A DNA stretch of 64,000 nucleotides, taken from assembly GCF_000227135.1 (NCBI RefSeq), contig NC_018239.1, positions 186,001 to 250,000 on the forward strand, read 5' to 3'. The notes beneath the pieces were generated by a model. It was not told the DNA's origin. It did not search any database and saw only the letters and a program-made list of their open reading frames with translations. Positions 21,901 to 35,244 of the stretch are shown here, piece after piece. Both the position numbers and the translations under genes were made by a program. Each line of letters opens with the position of its first letter. Position 1 is the stretch's first letter. Source of the DNA: Leishmania donovani (Eukaryota; Euglenozoa; Kinetoplastea; Trypanosomatida; Trypanosomatidae).

Positions 21901-23798
21901 ACGCCAAGGCACTGAAAACAAAAAATGAGGAAAGTGGAGGGGCAGAAGGGAAGACGAGGAAAGAGAGCGCGAAGATCACCTCAGGGCCACGCACAGCCGC
22001 GTGCACATGGGCAAGATAGAGCCGCGTGCCGCCGAGCCACAGCGCGTAACGCAAGTCGAGGAACAAACGGGGGAAACAGAAAAGAAAAAAAAGAAAAAAC
22101 GGGAGACCGCTTCAGCTCTCACGCAAGCGCGCGCGCACACACGCACATACACGCGCGTGAGTGTTTGTGTGTGTGTGTATGTATGTGCAAGGCATGCACA
22201 CAAGAAACTCAAGAGGGACGCAATAATGGAAGTAGTACAGGTGAAGAACAGAGACAGAGAGAGAGGGAGGTGGGCTGAAAACGATCGAGAAAAGAAGAAA
22301 GATGGCCTCTGTGTGTGCGTGTGCGTGTATGTGTATGTGGGAGGGAGCGGGGAGGGGGTATGCGACGTGCATGCCAAGTGACGCCTCCATCCCCATAGCG
22401 AAAGACAGAGAGACAACCATGAAAAGGGACGAAAAAAAAGAGAGAAACAGCCGTGAAGGGAGAAAGATGGGGGACGAAGCAACACAAGAGCAAGAACGCA
22501 CATCAACACAGAGAGAGGGGGAGAGAAGCAGTAAAAATAAAAGAAAAGACAGCCAGAGAGAAAGAGAGAGCGAGCGACTCATGTGCGTCATGATGAGCAA
22601 TACGGAGTCCAAAATATAGGAAAGGAGAGCATGCAGTGAAAGATACAAGAACAGGTACCCCACACACACCCACACACACACGCAGAAACAAGCATACTTC
22701 CGTTCTTTCAAAAAGAAGATTGCGCATGCGCCACAGAGTATCTCTTTGTTTTCTTTTTTTTTCCGTCTGTATGCCTGCATGCATGTGTGTGTATACATAT
22801 ACAAGCGTGTGTGTGCGTGCGTGTTGGTCATCGCGCAAGGAAACAAAAAAAAAGAGAACAGAGAGACGGAGACATAGTGTGGTGGTGGTGGGTGAGGGGA
22901 GTGCAGAAGGCGTGCCTCCGAGTTCTTCCATGTTGCCACCCGAAAGTAGAAAAGGAGAGAAGAATCAAAAAGCAAATAGTGAAGTTGATAACAGGAACAG
23001 AGAGAGAAAGAGATGGATCGACCCTTGTGGGTGTGGGGGGAGAGGGGGAGTCAGGACGGTATACCTCCTGCACCATCCATATTATAGAGCCCACGGTGGC
23101 CCAGGAGCACGTACGAAGCCGCCGCACATCGACCTCTGCGTTACACTGTGACGGCTACAACGAGCCGGCATGCCATCACGCACCTCTTTTAGAGCATGAG
23201 GAGAAGAGACGAAGGATGGGAGAAACGAATTGGGTGGCTTTGGAGAGAATGATGGCTAAGACAGACAGGGACGCACTCCCACTCCCTTGTCTGCATCGGT
23301 GCTCTCGCGCTCTTCTTGCGCAGCAGCAGAGCATACTCACATACAGCTTCACAGAAGAGGGAGTACAGACGCACAAAACGAAGAAAATGGAGACGAGCAA
23401 AGAAGAAGACAAGACACGGAAGTAGAAAACAGAAAGACAGGAGGGGCCATGTAACCTTGTCCTAAACAGACTTCGCTGCTCGCGAGATTAAAAAAAAAGA
23501 GGAGAGCCAGCATTGGCACCACACCAGCACGCACGAACGGTAACGAACGAGGAAAATGAGGGAAGCGAGGAAACTCTGAAAAAGAAAAACTCACGAGGGA
23601 TAGAGAAAGAACGCGGAAGAAGTGAAGGCACAAAACCACGCGAGAATACGACACTGGCAAAGAGCCAAGAACAAGCATACATGCATGTATGTATGTATAG
23701 AAAGGAAGGCGGTGGCGGGGATGGGCATCAGCCAGTAAGGCGGTACGAAGAGAGAGGGAAGCAGAAGGGCATGATTGCTGCTTTCTGCGCTTCTCTTC

Positions 23799-23821
23799 TT
23801 TTTTTTTTTTGGGGGGGGGGG
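23799..23821. repeat. T12-G11 homopolymer junction
   Basis: Twelve T's are directly followed by eleven G's and then CTTTTAG. The same T-run/G-run arrangement borders the third gap at 49611-49643. Run lengths may be unreliable in the assembly. Confidence 0.8.
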
Positions 23822-26520
23822 CTTTTAGAGCCGTTTGTTTGCTTGCTCGATGCCATGTGCAGCAGCAGCAGCAGCGCCTATGTACCCACGCCCACACACA
23901 CATACACACGGAAGGTACGGGTTGTGAAAGGGTTCCCTCTATGTGTATGTGTGTGGGGAGTGCGTGGGTATATAGGCGCACTCGCTTACTTCTCCGTTCA
24001 CCGTTTTGCGTGCTTGTATAGCCACTTGCGTGCTCGAGGTAACGGTGCAGCACCGTTGCCACGAGCCAGAGGCAGTGAACAAAGGGCAAGGAGGGAGGGA
24101 GGGGGAGGGGGTGATGGCACGGATGTGCCGTGGCAAACACGCACGCGAAAAAAAAAGCGAGAGAGCTCCGTGTGTATGGGTAAGCATGTACGCGCGCGCA
24201 TGGCATTCACTGCCTTGCGTCTTGACGGTTGTGTTTTTTTTTGTCTCTTACCGTTTTCCTTTCCTGAACTTCCTTTATGCTGGAGCGTGTGCTCGACAAG
24301 AGTTGGTGTGGTGGCAGCAACGTGCAAAGTCGTGTGGGGAAATCGAGGAGTCACCGATGCTCGCACGCAGGATGGAGCGTTACACTCTTGTTCTCTTTGG
24401 AGAGGATAGGAGGAGGGTCCGCTGCCGCGAAAGAAATGCTGTGTACACCGCAAAATATGGAGATACGGATAGATAAACAGAAAACCAGAAAACCAGAAAG
24501 CGTTTTATACGCGAAAGGAGATGTTGCACCAGGAAGTGCTGTACTGTCTTTCGCTGGCCCTTTTTTCTCCGCGTGTGTGTGCGCGCGTGTTTTTCTCTAT
24601 GCTTTGTCGTCATGTGTATAACGCGTTGTCGTTGCCAGCACACGCACGTTCCTGCACAAGTCCTTCGTCTCGCGCTGATCCTTGCTTCGTCGTCGTCACG
24701 AAATTTTGCGCGGTCGTACATGTTGGTGTGCACGCGATTACGAAGAGAGAAAAAAAAAAGCTGTAACGTGGGCGTGATAAAGAGATGCGAGCTCGAGAGA
24801 GAGAGAGATATAGTCTCTTGACACCCTGCTCAGCTGCAACTGGGAAGAAGACATCAAGCACGCACACTCACACAATCGAAAACAAAAACAACTAAAGGAA
24901 AAAAAAGGAGAGCGGTGAGCGCATGCGTCGCCTCGAACAGAAGCCCGCACAAAAAAAAAAAAAAACAAAAAAAGGAGCAACCAAGACAGAGAGAACGAGA
25001 AAGGAAAGTGCGCGCGCACACACGCACGCACGACGACGATGCAACCGACAAAAAAGGGGAAAGAAAGAAAAAGTAATGTAGACCAGCACATACGCAAAGA
25101 ACATAGAAGGCAGACGAAGGAAGAGGCGGGGTGGGGTTGGGAGTACACGGGATCGACTGTCCAAACAAAAAAAAGTAAAAGAAAAAGCGACGGGAGACGC
25201 CACCAGCACGTCGCCCTCAAGGTCACGAGAAAAAAATATACTGGAGCAGAAAACCAATGAAAACGCCCAAAAAAAAAATAACAGAAAATTTATGAGAGGC
25301 CAGAAATAAAAAAGAAGAATAAATACGTTGGCTCCTTCACAAGCAAAACGTCATGCGATTGAGCAACATCCGCTCCGCCCCACCTGGTTATAGGCACACA
25401 CACACACAGTTCCGCACGCAGGCGGGAAATGAAGGGGTGGGAGGGGGCGGGGTATGCAACTGAGCAGAGAAGGCCGGAACGGAGCAGCAACGCGGAGAAC
25501 ACACAAGACAGTTTCGGTACATGGACAAAGAACGAAAGAGGATACAAGAGTGAACGAAGAAAAACAGACAGACAGACGAAACCAGAAAGAGCACAAAAGA
25601 GAGAGAGGCGGTGTAGGTGTGTGTGTGTGTGCTTCAGGGCGTGGCAGAGAGAGACGCACAGTAGCCGTTCGTCAGACTGGTACGGTGCTTGTTGTACGCT
25701 GCGCGTGTGCTTCTCCTAAGAGGAGAGAAAAAAAAGGACAACACAAAGGAAAGCGGCAGGGCAAGCACCAGTTGTGAAGGCGAAGCAAAACACGCAGGTG
25801 CCTCGATCCAAACAGCAAAAAGAGGGTGGGAGAGAGAGCAACCGAGAAAGCTTGGGGCGTAGGGAGAAGACGATGCGTCCGCCACACATAGTGTAGATGC
25901 AGGCATATCCAGCATCCAGATGAAAAATGTTGAAAAGGCAAAGAAGAAATAACCAGGAAGGCGTACATGTTTGAAACAGATGCGTGTGTACAACACAAGG
26001 TGGAGGGAATACGCAGGACAGAAACGTAAGAAAAACGTCAAGGCAAAATAGATGGGAGTAGGGGCAAGGCTCAGAGATGGAGAGCGCGCGCATACATGTG
26101 CGCTTAATTTCCAGAAACGGAAAACACATATCTGCAGGTATGTTCCAGAGGAAAATCAACAGATATAGCGCTGTGCAATAGGTGCGCGGAAGCCCATGGG
26201 CGTGGGTCGCATAAAAATAGCCATGCATAGAAAATGGAGCCCGTGCCCCGAGGTCCATGCACATGAATATGCTGCTGAGGCAGCATAACGACACAGAAAA
26301 AGCGTCTCATCACATGCGCACAGCAGCGATCCTGAGCAGCGGATGCGTGCGGTAGAAAGGAATACCAAGAGCGAGAAAGGCGCGAGATGGTTGTACTAGG
26401 AAACGAAAAGAGAAGCAACATCTAGCTTCGAGCACGGAGACCCAAACAGGAGAGCAGGAAGAGGGAAAAAAACATCAACAAAAAAGACGCGAAGACCACG
26501 TTTGAAAAGAGACGTACACA

Positions 26521-26563
26521 CACATATATACATATACATATATATATATATATGTGTGTGTAT
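26521..26563. repeat. (CA)/(TA)/(TG) compound microsatellite
   Basis: CACATATATACATATACATATATATA passes into TGTGTGTGTATAG. It lies in the 12.8 kb spacer. Confidence 0.8.
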
Positions 26564-28096
26564 AGCTCTCTTTCCATGTGTAAATACATACACAAATACA
26601 TACCAAACAGAAAAAAAAAATACAGATGAACAGACAATAAGATAAAAAATAAAGACAGGGGTACATACATACACGTATATATATAATATGCTTGAACATG
26701 ACACCTAATAAATACAATAAATAGGGAGGTACAAGGGAATAGAACGAGAAGAGGGGGAGGTGCCCGTGTAAGTGGGTGGAAAGAAGGAAGGGAGTTCGCT
26801 CCGTGTTTCAAGAAAAACAAGCGGTCAGCGTTACCTTCCGCGCGATCACTCCTGCTTCTGTTATTGTGAAACAAACAGCAAAAAAAAAAAGAAACGCTTA
26901 CTTACTGGTTTGCCTGTGTGGTGGTGTATGGGTACGCTGCGCTGCCCCGCTCGCCCTCCCTTTTAGCGCCTTTTGTGCTTTGCAGATCCCTCTTGAAACG
27001 GGGAAGGGAGGTGGGCAGGTGCACACGGCAAGGACCGTGCTACTACATCAGTACGCGTCCATGGCCACGTCATGCGGCAAGCACGAAGACGAAAGCAGAA
27101 CAAACGAATAAAATAAAAGCGCGCAGCACACTCCTCCTCTCTCCGTCAGGTTGATTGAGCGAAGAGCAGGGTGAAAGAGCAGGCTCAGAGGTAACGGCGC
27201 ACATTCACACACACACACACACACACGCACAAGAGGGAGGAGGAGGCAGTAGCCAACGCTAAAAGGGGGAAAAAAAAAATAAAGATACAACGAATCAGCC
27301 CGCGGAAACAGAAAAGCAGCGGAAACGAGGGCAGCGAGCCAGATGGCAGATGAGCATGGCAGGGATGCAAAGCACGACGAACAAGAGAGAGAGAGAAGGG
27401 GGAGAGAGCCGCAGCATGCACAGAAATCACGAGAGCCGCGAAAACGGCTCCTTTGCCGGATGCGCCGCCGATTCTATGAAGGCAACGAAATACCCGAAAA
27501 CAAAGAGATCAAAGGTGCGGTATTTTGTTGTTTGGTAGAGCGCGCCAGATCCGCCTCCATCCGGAAACGCGACGGCACGAGAGGGAGGAGTTGCGGGAGA
27601 AGAGATGCAGGTGTCCTGGCAAAACATGCACAAGCGAAGGCAAAATGAGGAGGACGGCGCATGTGTGCCTACGTGGATGTGCCTCGTTCCCAGTGGTAGC
27701 CACTTCAAGAGAAAGGGGTAAGGAGGAGGGGGGCTAGGGATCAGTAGCTCGTGCTCCCGATATTTCTTCCTTTTTTGCCCCACCCCCTCTCTCTCCCGTT
27801 TTCTTCCTGTGGAAATGGCATTCCTTGTGGGGTCCTTTTCGTGTCTTCGCTGCTTTTCCACTGTTCGTCGGCGGCAAGGGGGGCGCTGCTGCTCTGTACC
27901 TCTTTGCGGCGTTGACAAGATGCATCTAAATTTACCAAAAAGGCCGCTGTAGTACAACGTCCTATTCACCACAGTTCCTGTCGATCCCTGCTTTATCCTC
28001 CTCCCCTGGCTGCACTGTTGTGGGCATACGCCGTTTTTTTTCCCGCTCGCTCTCGGCCTGTCGATCGCGATCACGTCAAGCTCGAAAAAAAAAAGC

Positions 28097-30346
28097 TCAA
28101 CGCACGCCGGTCATCACCTCCAATGTCCACATCACAGCAGAGGCGAAGACCTCCTCTTCCTTCTCGGCGCGAAGCACAGACGCCACGGAGGAGAACGGGA
28201 AGGTCGAGGTAAACTGCGGAGAAGCCGGGGAAGGGGTGTCAGGTGTGTCAGGAAGAACATCAAGAGTGAAGGAAGGAAGCAGCCACGCGCCGCCATCCTC
28301 GCAGTCGTCATTCAGGCTGCTCTCCGCATCCTTACTAGCAACGCCAGCAGCTGCCACCAGCTTTACTGAATCCCACGTCGGAAGGGAGCTGATGCCACGA
28401 GCTGACCATACGCCGTCGTCGCCGCGTTGCTCAACGGCGCGCTCGAAGTGCGCGTAGCACCGCGCGAGACGCCACACATCACACGGCTGCCGCGCGATCA
28501 TCTCCTCTGCTGCGGCAGCCGGACGTGATGGAGCCCGAGTGATGTACGCGATGGACTCAGTACCAGCAGAGGCGTAATAGGATAGTGGCGGCAGCATCAG
28601 GTGCAGCACCGATGACCCACGTAACGTGGTCGAGCCTGTGGTAAGCGGCGGTGGGACCGCAGAGAGGTGTGCAGACACGGAGGCGGACCATGTGCCGAGG
28701 AAGGATAGTGACGCGCGTTCGAGCTCTGCCCAAGAGCGCATCGCCGACCCCCTTGCCAGCGCTCTTGACAGCACCTGGACAGAATGTTGCTCTGCTCGTG
28801 CGGAAACGCACGAACACGGCGTGAGCATTGCCGGTCTTGACCGAGGGGCCACCTTCCACAACGCTGTCGAAAGTGAGGCGCCCATGGCTGAGCTGCCGAG
28901 CAGCCACGCAGTCACTGGCGACGGAAGCATCGTCCATTGTGTGTGCTGCGTGCGCCTGCTCGCAGTTGAGGCCTGCAGAGTCGGCTCTTCGGCCAAGGCA
29001 CCCCGTTGCTGGTCGGCATCCTCCTTCACATCCACTGTAATGTCCTTCATGGCGTACATGTCGTCATGATGCGCGCCAGATGCGTCGTATTCCACGCCGC
29101 ACGGCACCTCCTCTATCGAAGATGGAAGCACAGCAGGTGGGTACAGCTCCAGCGGCGGCAGCCGCTCCGCATCTGCAGCGCCGCCTTCTGTAGAAGACGC
29201 GGAGTGGGGCGGGCCCGTTCGGGACGGGGTGCACCGCATGATCAAAGATACAAGCAATGTCACCTTAGATCCGACGGTCGTCCCACCGGTGGTGGCGCAG
29301 TTCGTCGCCTCTTCCGCCGCCCTTCCCTGTGCTTCGCTCGCGTAGCTGCTAACGGTCGAGGAGCTGGTGCTCACAGCGGCGGCCACGCTCTCGCTCGGCA
29401 GGAGAGTAGTCTCGCAGTCAAGCACGTAGCTACCTTCCGAAGCATCGCGGTTGTCACTGCTGGGCTTCGAGTGCGATAAGCTGAAGGATCGCGGAGAGGC
29501 TAAGCAGCCGTTCACCGTTCGACTTGCCACACCCGAATCCGTCGACGGTGCCCCTGCTCTCCTCACAGTCGATGCCCGCGCTGTTACCCATGTAGGCAAC
29601 AGCAAGCGCCTCTTTGTTTCATGGCTTTTTAACTCAGCCTCTGGATCTGTCGCTGTCGCCGCGGTTGTGGCAATGTCTTCGCCCGCCGTAGCCACCTCGG
29701 CTGTCGGTCCCATGACCTCGAAGCTCGAAAAGCAGCCTGCCGTGTCCCTGCGTGACGACGACGGGAACGACGATGGCTGTCGCCGCTTCCGCTTACTGTC
29801 GTCCGCCTCGTCTTTCGTGATATCACTGCCCATCAACGTACTGAGGCGGCACTCGAGCCGCAGCTCACATGCGGAGCGCGACTTACGCACCGTCTTTCCA
29901 CGCGCCGGTGGCACGCACTCCATGCATGGGCTGCAGAGGGCCGCGTCCTTGGCACTTGTACTAGCACCGTCGCCCGAGAGAGACGTGCGCAAGCCGCTCG
30001 TCGCAGCAGTACCGTTGAAGGCCTGAACATTTTCGTCGATCTCCGTCAGGAAAAACGGATCTAGGAAACCTCCCAAGCAAGGCTGTTGATGCTGCTGGTG
30101 CTGGTGCTGGTGAGGATGTGGACACGACTGCGAAAGCTCCGCTTGAACGGTGCCTCCGCTTGTCTTTGCCGCCGTGCGTGTCGCCGACGGGCACGAAGAC
30201 GACATCCCCGCAGTGTCCGTCATCATCCTCGACGCTCCCGCTACGGCAGCTGCAGCGGTGCCGCCGGTGACGTCGCACAGGTGGGCGGGCGGGTGCACCA
30301 GAGAGGATGGGGTGGTCGTGGAGAGCGGACTCTCACAGCTGGGCAT
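28097..30346 (-). CDS. Hypothetical protein, 749 aa, low-complexity with ordered C-terminal third
   Basis: ATG at 30344-30346, stop TGA at 28097-28099. The N-terminal two thirds are rich in Ser, Thr, Ala, Pro and Gly, with a His/Gln-rich stretch near residues 77-89 and paired cysteines around 140 (CSPCMEC). The C-terminal third has a more normal composition with aromatic and hydrophobic residues, including CDVWRLARCYAHFERAVEQ and the motif WLLPSF at about residue 688; it may be the folded part. The protein ends in an Glu-rich then hydrophobic helix-like stretch. I see no signal peptide, membrane span or catalytic motif. The WLLPSF hexapeptide also occurs in the 784-residue protein to the left; alone this is weak evidence of relationship. 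Codons favour G/C at third positions throughout, unlike the surrounding spacer. Confidence 0.87.
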   Translation of the reverse strand: MPSCESPLSTTTPSSLVHPPAHLCDVTGGTAAAAVAGASRMMTDTAGMSSSCPSATRTAAKTSGGTVQAELSQSCPHPHQHQHQQHQQPCLGGFLDPFFLTEIDENVQAFNGTAATSGLRTSLSGDGASTSAKDAALCSPCMECVPPARGKTVRKSRSACELRLECRLSTLMGSDITKDEADDSKRKRRQPSSFPSSSRRDTAGCFSSFEVMGPTAEVATAGEDIATTAATATDPEAELKSHETKRRLLLPTWVTARASTVRRAGAPSTDSGVASRTVNGCLASPRSFSLSHSKPSSDNRDASEGSYVLDCETTLLPSESVAAAVSTSSSTVSSYASEAQGRAAEEATNCATTGGTTVGSKVTLLVSLIMRCTPSRTGPPHSASSTEGGAADAERLPPLELYPPAVLPSSIEEVPCGVEYDASGAHHDDMYAMKDITVDVKEDADQQRGALAEEPTLQASTASRRTQHTQWTMLPSPVTAWLLGSSAMGASLSTALWKVAPRSRPAMLTPCSCVSARAEQHSVQVLSRALARGSAMRSWAELERASLSFLGTWSASVSAHLSAVPPPLTTGSTTLRGSSVLHLMLPPLSYYASAGTESIAYITRAPSRPAAAAEEMIARQPCDVWRLARCYAHFERAVEQRGDDGVWSARGISSLPTWDSVKLVAAAGVASKDAESSLNDDCEDGGAWLLPSFTLDVLPDTPDTPSPASPQFTSTFPFSSVASVLRAEKEEEVFASAVMWTLEVMTGVR

Positions 30347-30356
30347 TGCGCCTCCG

Positions 30357-30402
30357 ACTATGCTTCGGTGTCGTTGTGGTCACACAAAAAGAAGTGAGAG
30401 GG
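30357..30402 (-). promoter_or_regulatory. Candidate trans-splice acceptor for the 749-aa gene
   Basis: The minus strand has a C/T tract (CCCTCTCACTTCTTTTT, about 30384-30402) followed by AGs at about 30363-30364 (CGAAG) and 30358-30359 (CATAG), within 20 nt of the ATG. Either would give a very short leader. More distant acceptors are possible because the upstream sequence is also pyrimidine-rich. Confidence 0.4.
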
Positions 30403-31319
30403 CGAAGCAACTCGGAAGAAGAGGAGGCACACACGCGTGGTGGCAACCCCTCTTTGAACTTCGTCGTCGCCTCCGCTTGGCTGAGCGTGTGCCTCGGGAT
30501 GGGAGGAGAGAGGGACGGAAGGGGGGAGGGCGTGATAGAGAGCGTACCAAGACAGTGCCACCCACCAGATCACACAGATGCCCAGGCACAGACAGAGAGA
30601 CAGACAAAGTCTCAGCTCGGGAGAACCACATATATAGATATAGATGTCAAGAAAATGTAAGCGTATGGGCTGGAGAAAACGGGAGCACTGGAGGCGCGCA
30701 CACACACACACAGTCGCATACACAGGTGGAGCCGTCTCCGTGACTGTGTGTGTGTGTGCGTGTGCGTCTGTGGCTTTGCCAGCCCCGGTGGGATTGAGCT
30801 TTACGCCTCTCGTTGGCGTTCCCTCGGCGTGCGACAGCGAGGAAGAAAGAGGGAGATTGGGTGGGACAGAGTCGATCGTGCCCGCCGGCTGTGCGGCAGG
30901 ATCAGGCCGTGCAACCACACACCCAAGCAGGGAGACAGACGGGCGGACAGACGGGTGTGCACGCGGGGGAGGAAGGGGAGGGCAAAAAAGCCTGCAAGAC
31001 AAAGAAAAAGGCCGGAGAGGGGTAAAGAAACGAAAAAAGAAGTCGCTGACACAGCGGACGGAAGACGGGAGGAGGAGTGTGGGCGCGCGTGTGGTTGTGT
31101 GCTCCCTCCCCTCCACAGAGCCCAAACGAAAACACAGAGATCGAACTAGTGGGCGATGCAAGGGAGGCAGAGGTGTGCTGGAGGGGCGCAAGGGCGAAAG
31201 AGATGCAGCACGCCGCAGTAGAAGAGGTGGTAGTGGGAGGGGGGAGAGAAATGAAGTCTATGCGTGCTTAACGTGACTGCACGGAGCTTTCGATTGAGGT
31301 TTTACGTCAGAATCGATGG

Positions 31320-31353
31320 CACACACACACACACAGATATATATATATATATG
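31320..31353. repeat. (CA)n-(TA)n compound microsatellite
   Basis: ACACACACACACACAC is followed by AGATATATATATATATAT and GTGC. Confidence 0.85.
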
Positions 31354-34300
31354 TGCAACGGGTTACAAGTCGGCAAGAAAGAAAACGAGTTTGTGTGTGT
31401 GTGTTTACACTGCAAGCACAAACCAAGGAGAGAGCCACACACAGAAAAAAAAAGGTGTGCGAGGCATCGATAAAGCGCAGGAGAGAGAGACGCACGCACG
31501 CGTGTGTATGTACGGGCGGGTGGGCAGAGACGGAAGGAATAGCAGGAAAAAGAGACGCGGGAAGGAGATGAAAAATGTAGTTGGAGAGACAGTGCACTAA
31601 CTCGCCGTGCTGAAAAGCGCTGAAGGCATCGTTCGTGTAGCTTGCCGTGGCCTTGTCGGCAAACAAGCAGACCAGGCTGATGAGAGAGAGGCATCAAGAC
31701 TCAACGCAGTGGGGAGCAGGGGACGACGTCGAAAAAGAGGCACCTCACTTCCCCTATCTCACACGGTCGAACACGTTTTGCAACCGTCATCGTCAACGCT
31801 GCGCCACCGTTAGTCACGCGAAGGCAGAGGTGTGAGTGCATGATGGACTCCGTGGAGGGTCTTTTCTTTTTGTTTTTTTTCGTGACTCTTCCTGTTGCTT
31901 TTCTGCTGGGGAGGAGGACTTGAGTGTATATGTGTATGCGCAAGGCCCGATAACGCGGAGAGCATGGCCTGGACTACTGGGTATCGATGGATGAAGCAGC
32001 GGCAGCAGCAAAACACCGACAACACACGCACCCACACACATGTAAAGGCGAAAAAGGCGAAGGGTGGGTCGGCACCAACCCTGACCCTCCCCCAGCAGAT
32101 GGGTTGAAACCATCGGGGTGAGAGAGACCGGATGCCACGACCCTATGAGCACAAGTGCACGGTGCACAGGCACACGCAGCAGCGCTCACACCCACACACA
32201 TACACACAAGCACAGATCAGTCGCGAGCGCGCTTGCTTTCTCTCTTTTTTTTTCTGTATTGTTGTTTTCAGGTGTGCAATCCTCCGATCATATGGTCTTC
32301 CTTTCAGGCACTGGCTCGCGGCACCTCTCCCTCAGTCACGCTCCTATGCGTGGCACACACACACACACGCATGTGTATGTGCGTGTGTGGGAGGGAGGGA
32401 GGGGGAGAGGTGCGCATGAGTGTCGCATAAGCGCATCTTTCTCAACGGCGCCAGTAACAGGCCTTATGCCCTCTACGAGAAGAGTCACCACAGAGCGGGG
32501 GAAGGGGGAGAGAAGAAGGAGAGAAAGAGAGATGCACGTGGCGAAAAAAAAAAGGAATGTGCGTGCGAGTCTGCCAGATCACCTCCCACACCAACACGCA
32601 CACGCACACACATACACATACACATAGAGAGGGAGGAAGGAGACATCGACAGCAGCACACAGCACTCCGGCACACGACAAAAAAGTAGAAAGCGCGTGAC
32701 GAAAACACAAAAAAAAAGCAGGAGAGAGCCATCAACACAGAAAAAAAAAACACGAAAACACAACAACAAAGAAGGTTTGACCTTGGAATGATGAAGTAAA
32801 AGGAGCGAAGTAGCAGAGAGAGGAGAGGAGGAGGGAGATAGAAAAAAAACGAGAAGCAGGAGGCGACAGCGCTGTACGACTTAGGAAGCTCCATACAAAC
32901 AAAAAAAAAGAAAGCGAAGGAGACGAAAAAGCAGAGGAGGAAGAAGAGCACATAGGTGTTGGCGAAGACAATGTCGAGGATGGCAGCCTCAGCCCCTTCC
33001 CCCTTCCCCGCCTGCCCTGTCCAGCGGATGATATGCAACCGCACCTAACGTAAGCGGCTTATAGCAGGTAACAATGGAAAGGGGAGATGCCGAGATGCCG
33101 ACGACACAGTAAGGTTCGTGTATGACGCAAACATGCAGATAATGCAGCAAAATAAAAGGTTCGAGGTGATCGGAGGCACCTTCTGCCGCTGATGCCTCTC
33201 GCCTGCATCAGCACCATGTCAAGCGCAGCACCAATGCTCGCACCTCAAACCTCTTCGAGAAAGTGGGAGGGAAAAAAGAAGGGGGAACAGAAGAAAGAAA
33301 GCGTCCTCTTGTTGAAGCACTCGCGTGGCTTTTTTTCTTTACGTCATGTGTGGGTCACGTATGTGTCGCCGTGCGGCTGGCTGTCTAGGCGAACTTCGCC
33401 CACGGAGAACAAGAAGAAGAGAGGAATGAAGCAGATAAAACAGGAACGCGTACGTGTATCCGAACGTGATGGCGCTGCAAGAGAGAAGTGGGGTGGTGGG
33501 GTGCAGAAGAGAGCACTTGCGAGAAAAATCGAAACGGCCATAGCGGGAGAGGGATCACACACACACAAAAACAAAAAGCGGAACGTAGAAGAAAAAGACG
33601 CAGAGACAAAAAGAGGAAGCGGGAATGCAATATAGTGCACGTAATCGGGGCCTAAGAGCACACTGAGCAAAACAAAGAAAAAGCGAGGGTGGGGAGAGTG
33701 GTGAATCAACGTCGAAAGGCAAATAATAAAGCGGGGGAGGGAGGGGGAGGGGTGCTGCTGATGCCGCAAACACCGCAGGATGTTAGTTTGTATCGTGTAC
33801 GTTTTGTTTCACATGGACTCTGTATTCGAGTTTGAACGTGACACTGACTTCCTCGTTCTGTTCTCCATGCGTGTGCCAGCGCGAGGTGCCTGCATACGCC
33901 CTTGCACGCAACCCGCTACAACGTTTTTTTTGTTGTTTCTATCTTCTATATATATGTATCGCTATCCGGGTTCGGTGGCCAGAGGTATGTGATGCGAGGC
34001 AATACCCCACCTCCTGAGACGATTTCGAGTCGTTTTTTTTTTTACGTTCTTTCGTTTCAGTGCTTCACGTTCACACCCGCATCAGCGCCCAAAGCCCGAG
34101 AAGTTCCCGCTTCCGTATCAGGACCAGAGATACGTCTAGCGGCCGCGGCTGCCTGTGATTCCACTATCGCCCTCTCGAGGCTTTTTCAGGCGAAGGGGAA
34201 AAAGCCAACGCACGCACAGAGAGAGAGAAGGGCATACCAAGATACGCAAGCACACACGCACTAGGGAGAAGCGGTGGATGCGCCCTCGCCGCACTGGCAT

Positions 34301-35244
34301 CTTGGCGGTAGAGTAAGCGCAGAGAAAGGTGAAGGAGAGAGAGAGAAAGACAGAGAGCGATAAACGGAGTGCGAAGATGATGGATAGCCGCACAAACAAA
34401 AAAAGCGCGCAGCGGGTGGTGGGTGGGCGGTCGAAGCGAAGCAAGGGGAAAGCACATAAAAAAAAAACGGAAGAAGAGGTCAGCAAAGGGGGGAGCACAG
34501 CGAAACGAAAGTGATGCAAGCAGGCACACAATTCTGCTGGACGTTCTTCCAACCGCCTGAGCGTCTACTTCTGTGTGTATGTGTGTGTGTGTGTGTCTTG
34601 CGTATGTGTATATATATGAGGAAGGCAAACCGTCACCGCTGTATGCCATCTCGCAGTGTCTTATGCATGAGGGGGTGGGCAGGATGCGAAGGAGACATGG
34701 AGACGACGGTGAGACTTCTTCGCCGATAGCGGAAGGGCGGAGGGCAAAGGGGGGAGGAGAGAGATGCTGAAAAGCAGAAAAAAAAAGAACGCACCGCATG
34801 AGACGGAGATCAATAAAAGCGGAGAGAGGGAGATACACACGCACACGCAAAGGTGAGATGTGGGGGAGGCCACGAGGGGAGGCTCTCACAGAAGAGAACA
34901 GCAAAACAGGAAAAAAGCAAAACGACGAATACACACAAAAAAAAAGGTACACACGCACGGAAGCCAAGAAAAAAAAAAAGAAGGAATCTAAGTGCGAAAT
35001 GTAGAGAGCGCGCATGCGCACAGCGGCTCAAAGCAGCTGCTAATTTCGCAGTTGAAGAGCGAAGAAAAACAACCGAGAGCAGCAAAGAAAGAAAGCCCCA
35101 AGAGAGAGAGAGACACGCACATGCACGCACAAGACAAAACACAAAAACATCGCTCATATTATAATGAACCAAGCCACCAAAAAAAAAAGAATTCGAAAGA
35201 AGAAACGGATGGGATCGCACGGAAGACGCTTAGCTTTCTCGCTT

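Larger units (their letters stand above)
15347..28096. other. Gene-free spacer of about 12.8 kb
   Basis: No credible gene on either strand. Composition alternates between long purine-rich stretches on the plus strand and shorter pyrimidine-rich patches, for example 17860-18120, 18310-18690 and 20050-20400. Many frames of 200-300 codons appear (such as 22112-22975 and 23349-24206), but they encode Phe/Ser/Leu/Cys/His repeats from low-complexity DNA. If genes 3 and 4 are neighbours on one transcript, this implies a very long 3' UTR or an unrecognised non-coding transcript. Confidence 0.6.

Noticed and set aside
22112..24409. Overlapping frames of 287, 285 and 298 codons on both strands
   Set aside because: Mutually overlapping low-complexity frames; expected in biased DNA without stops.
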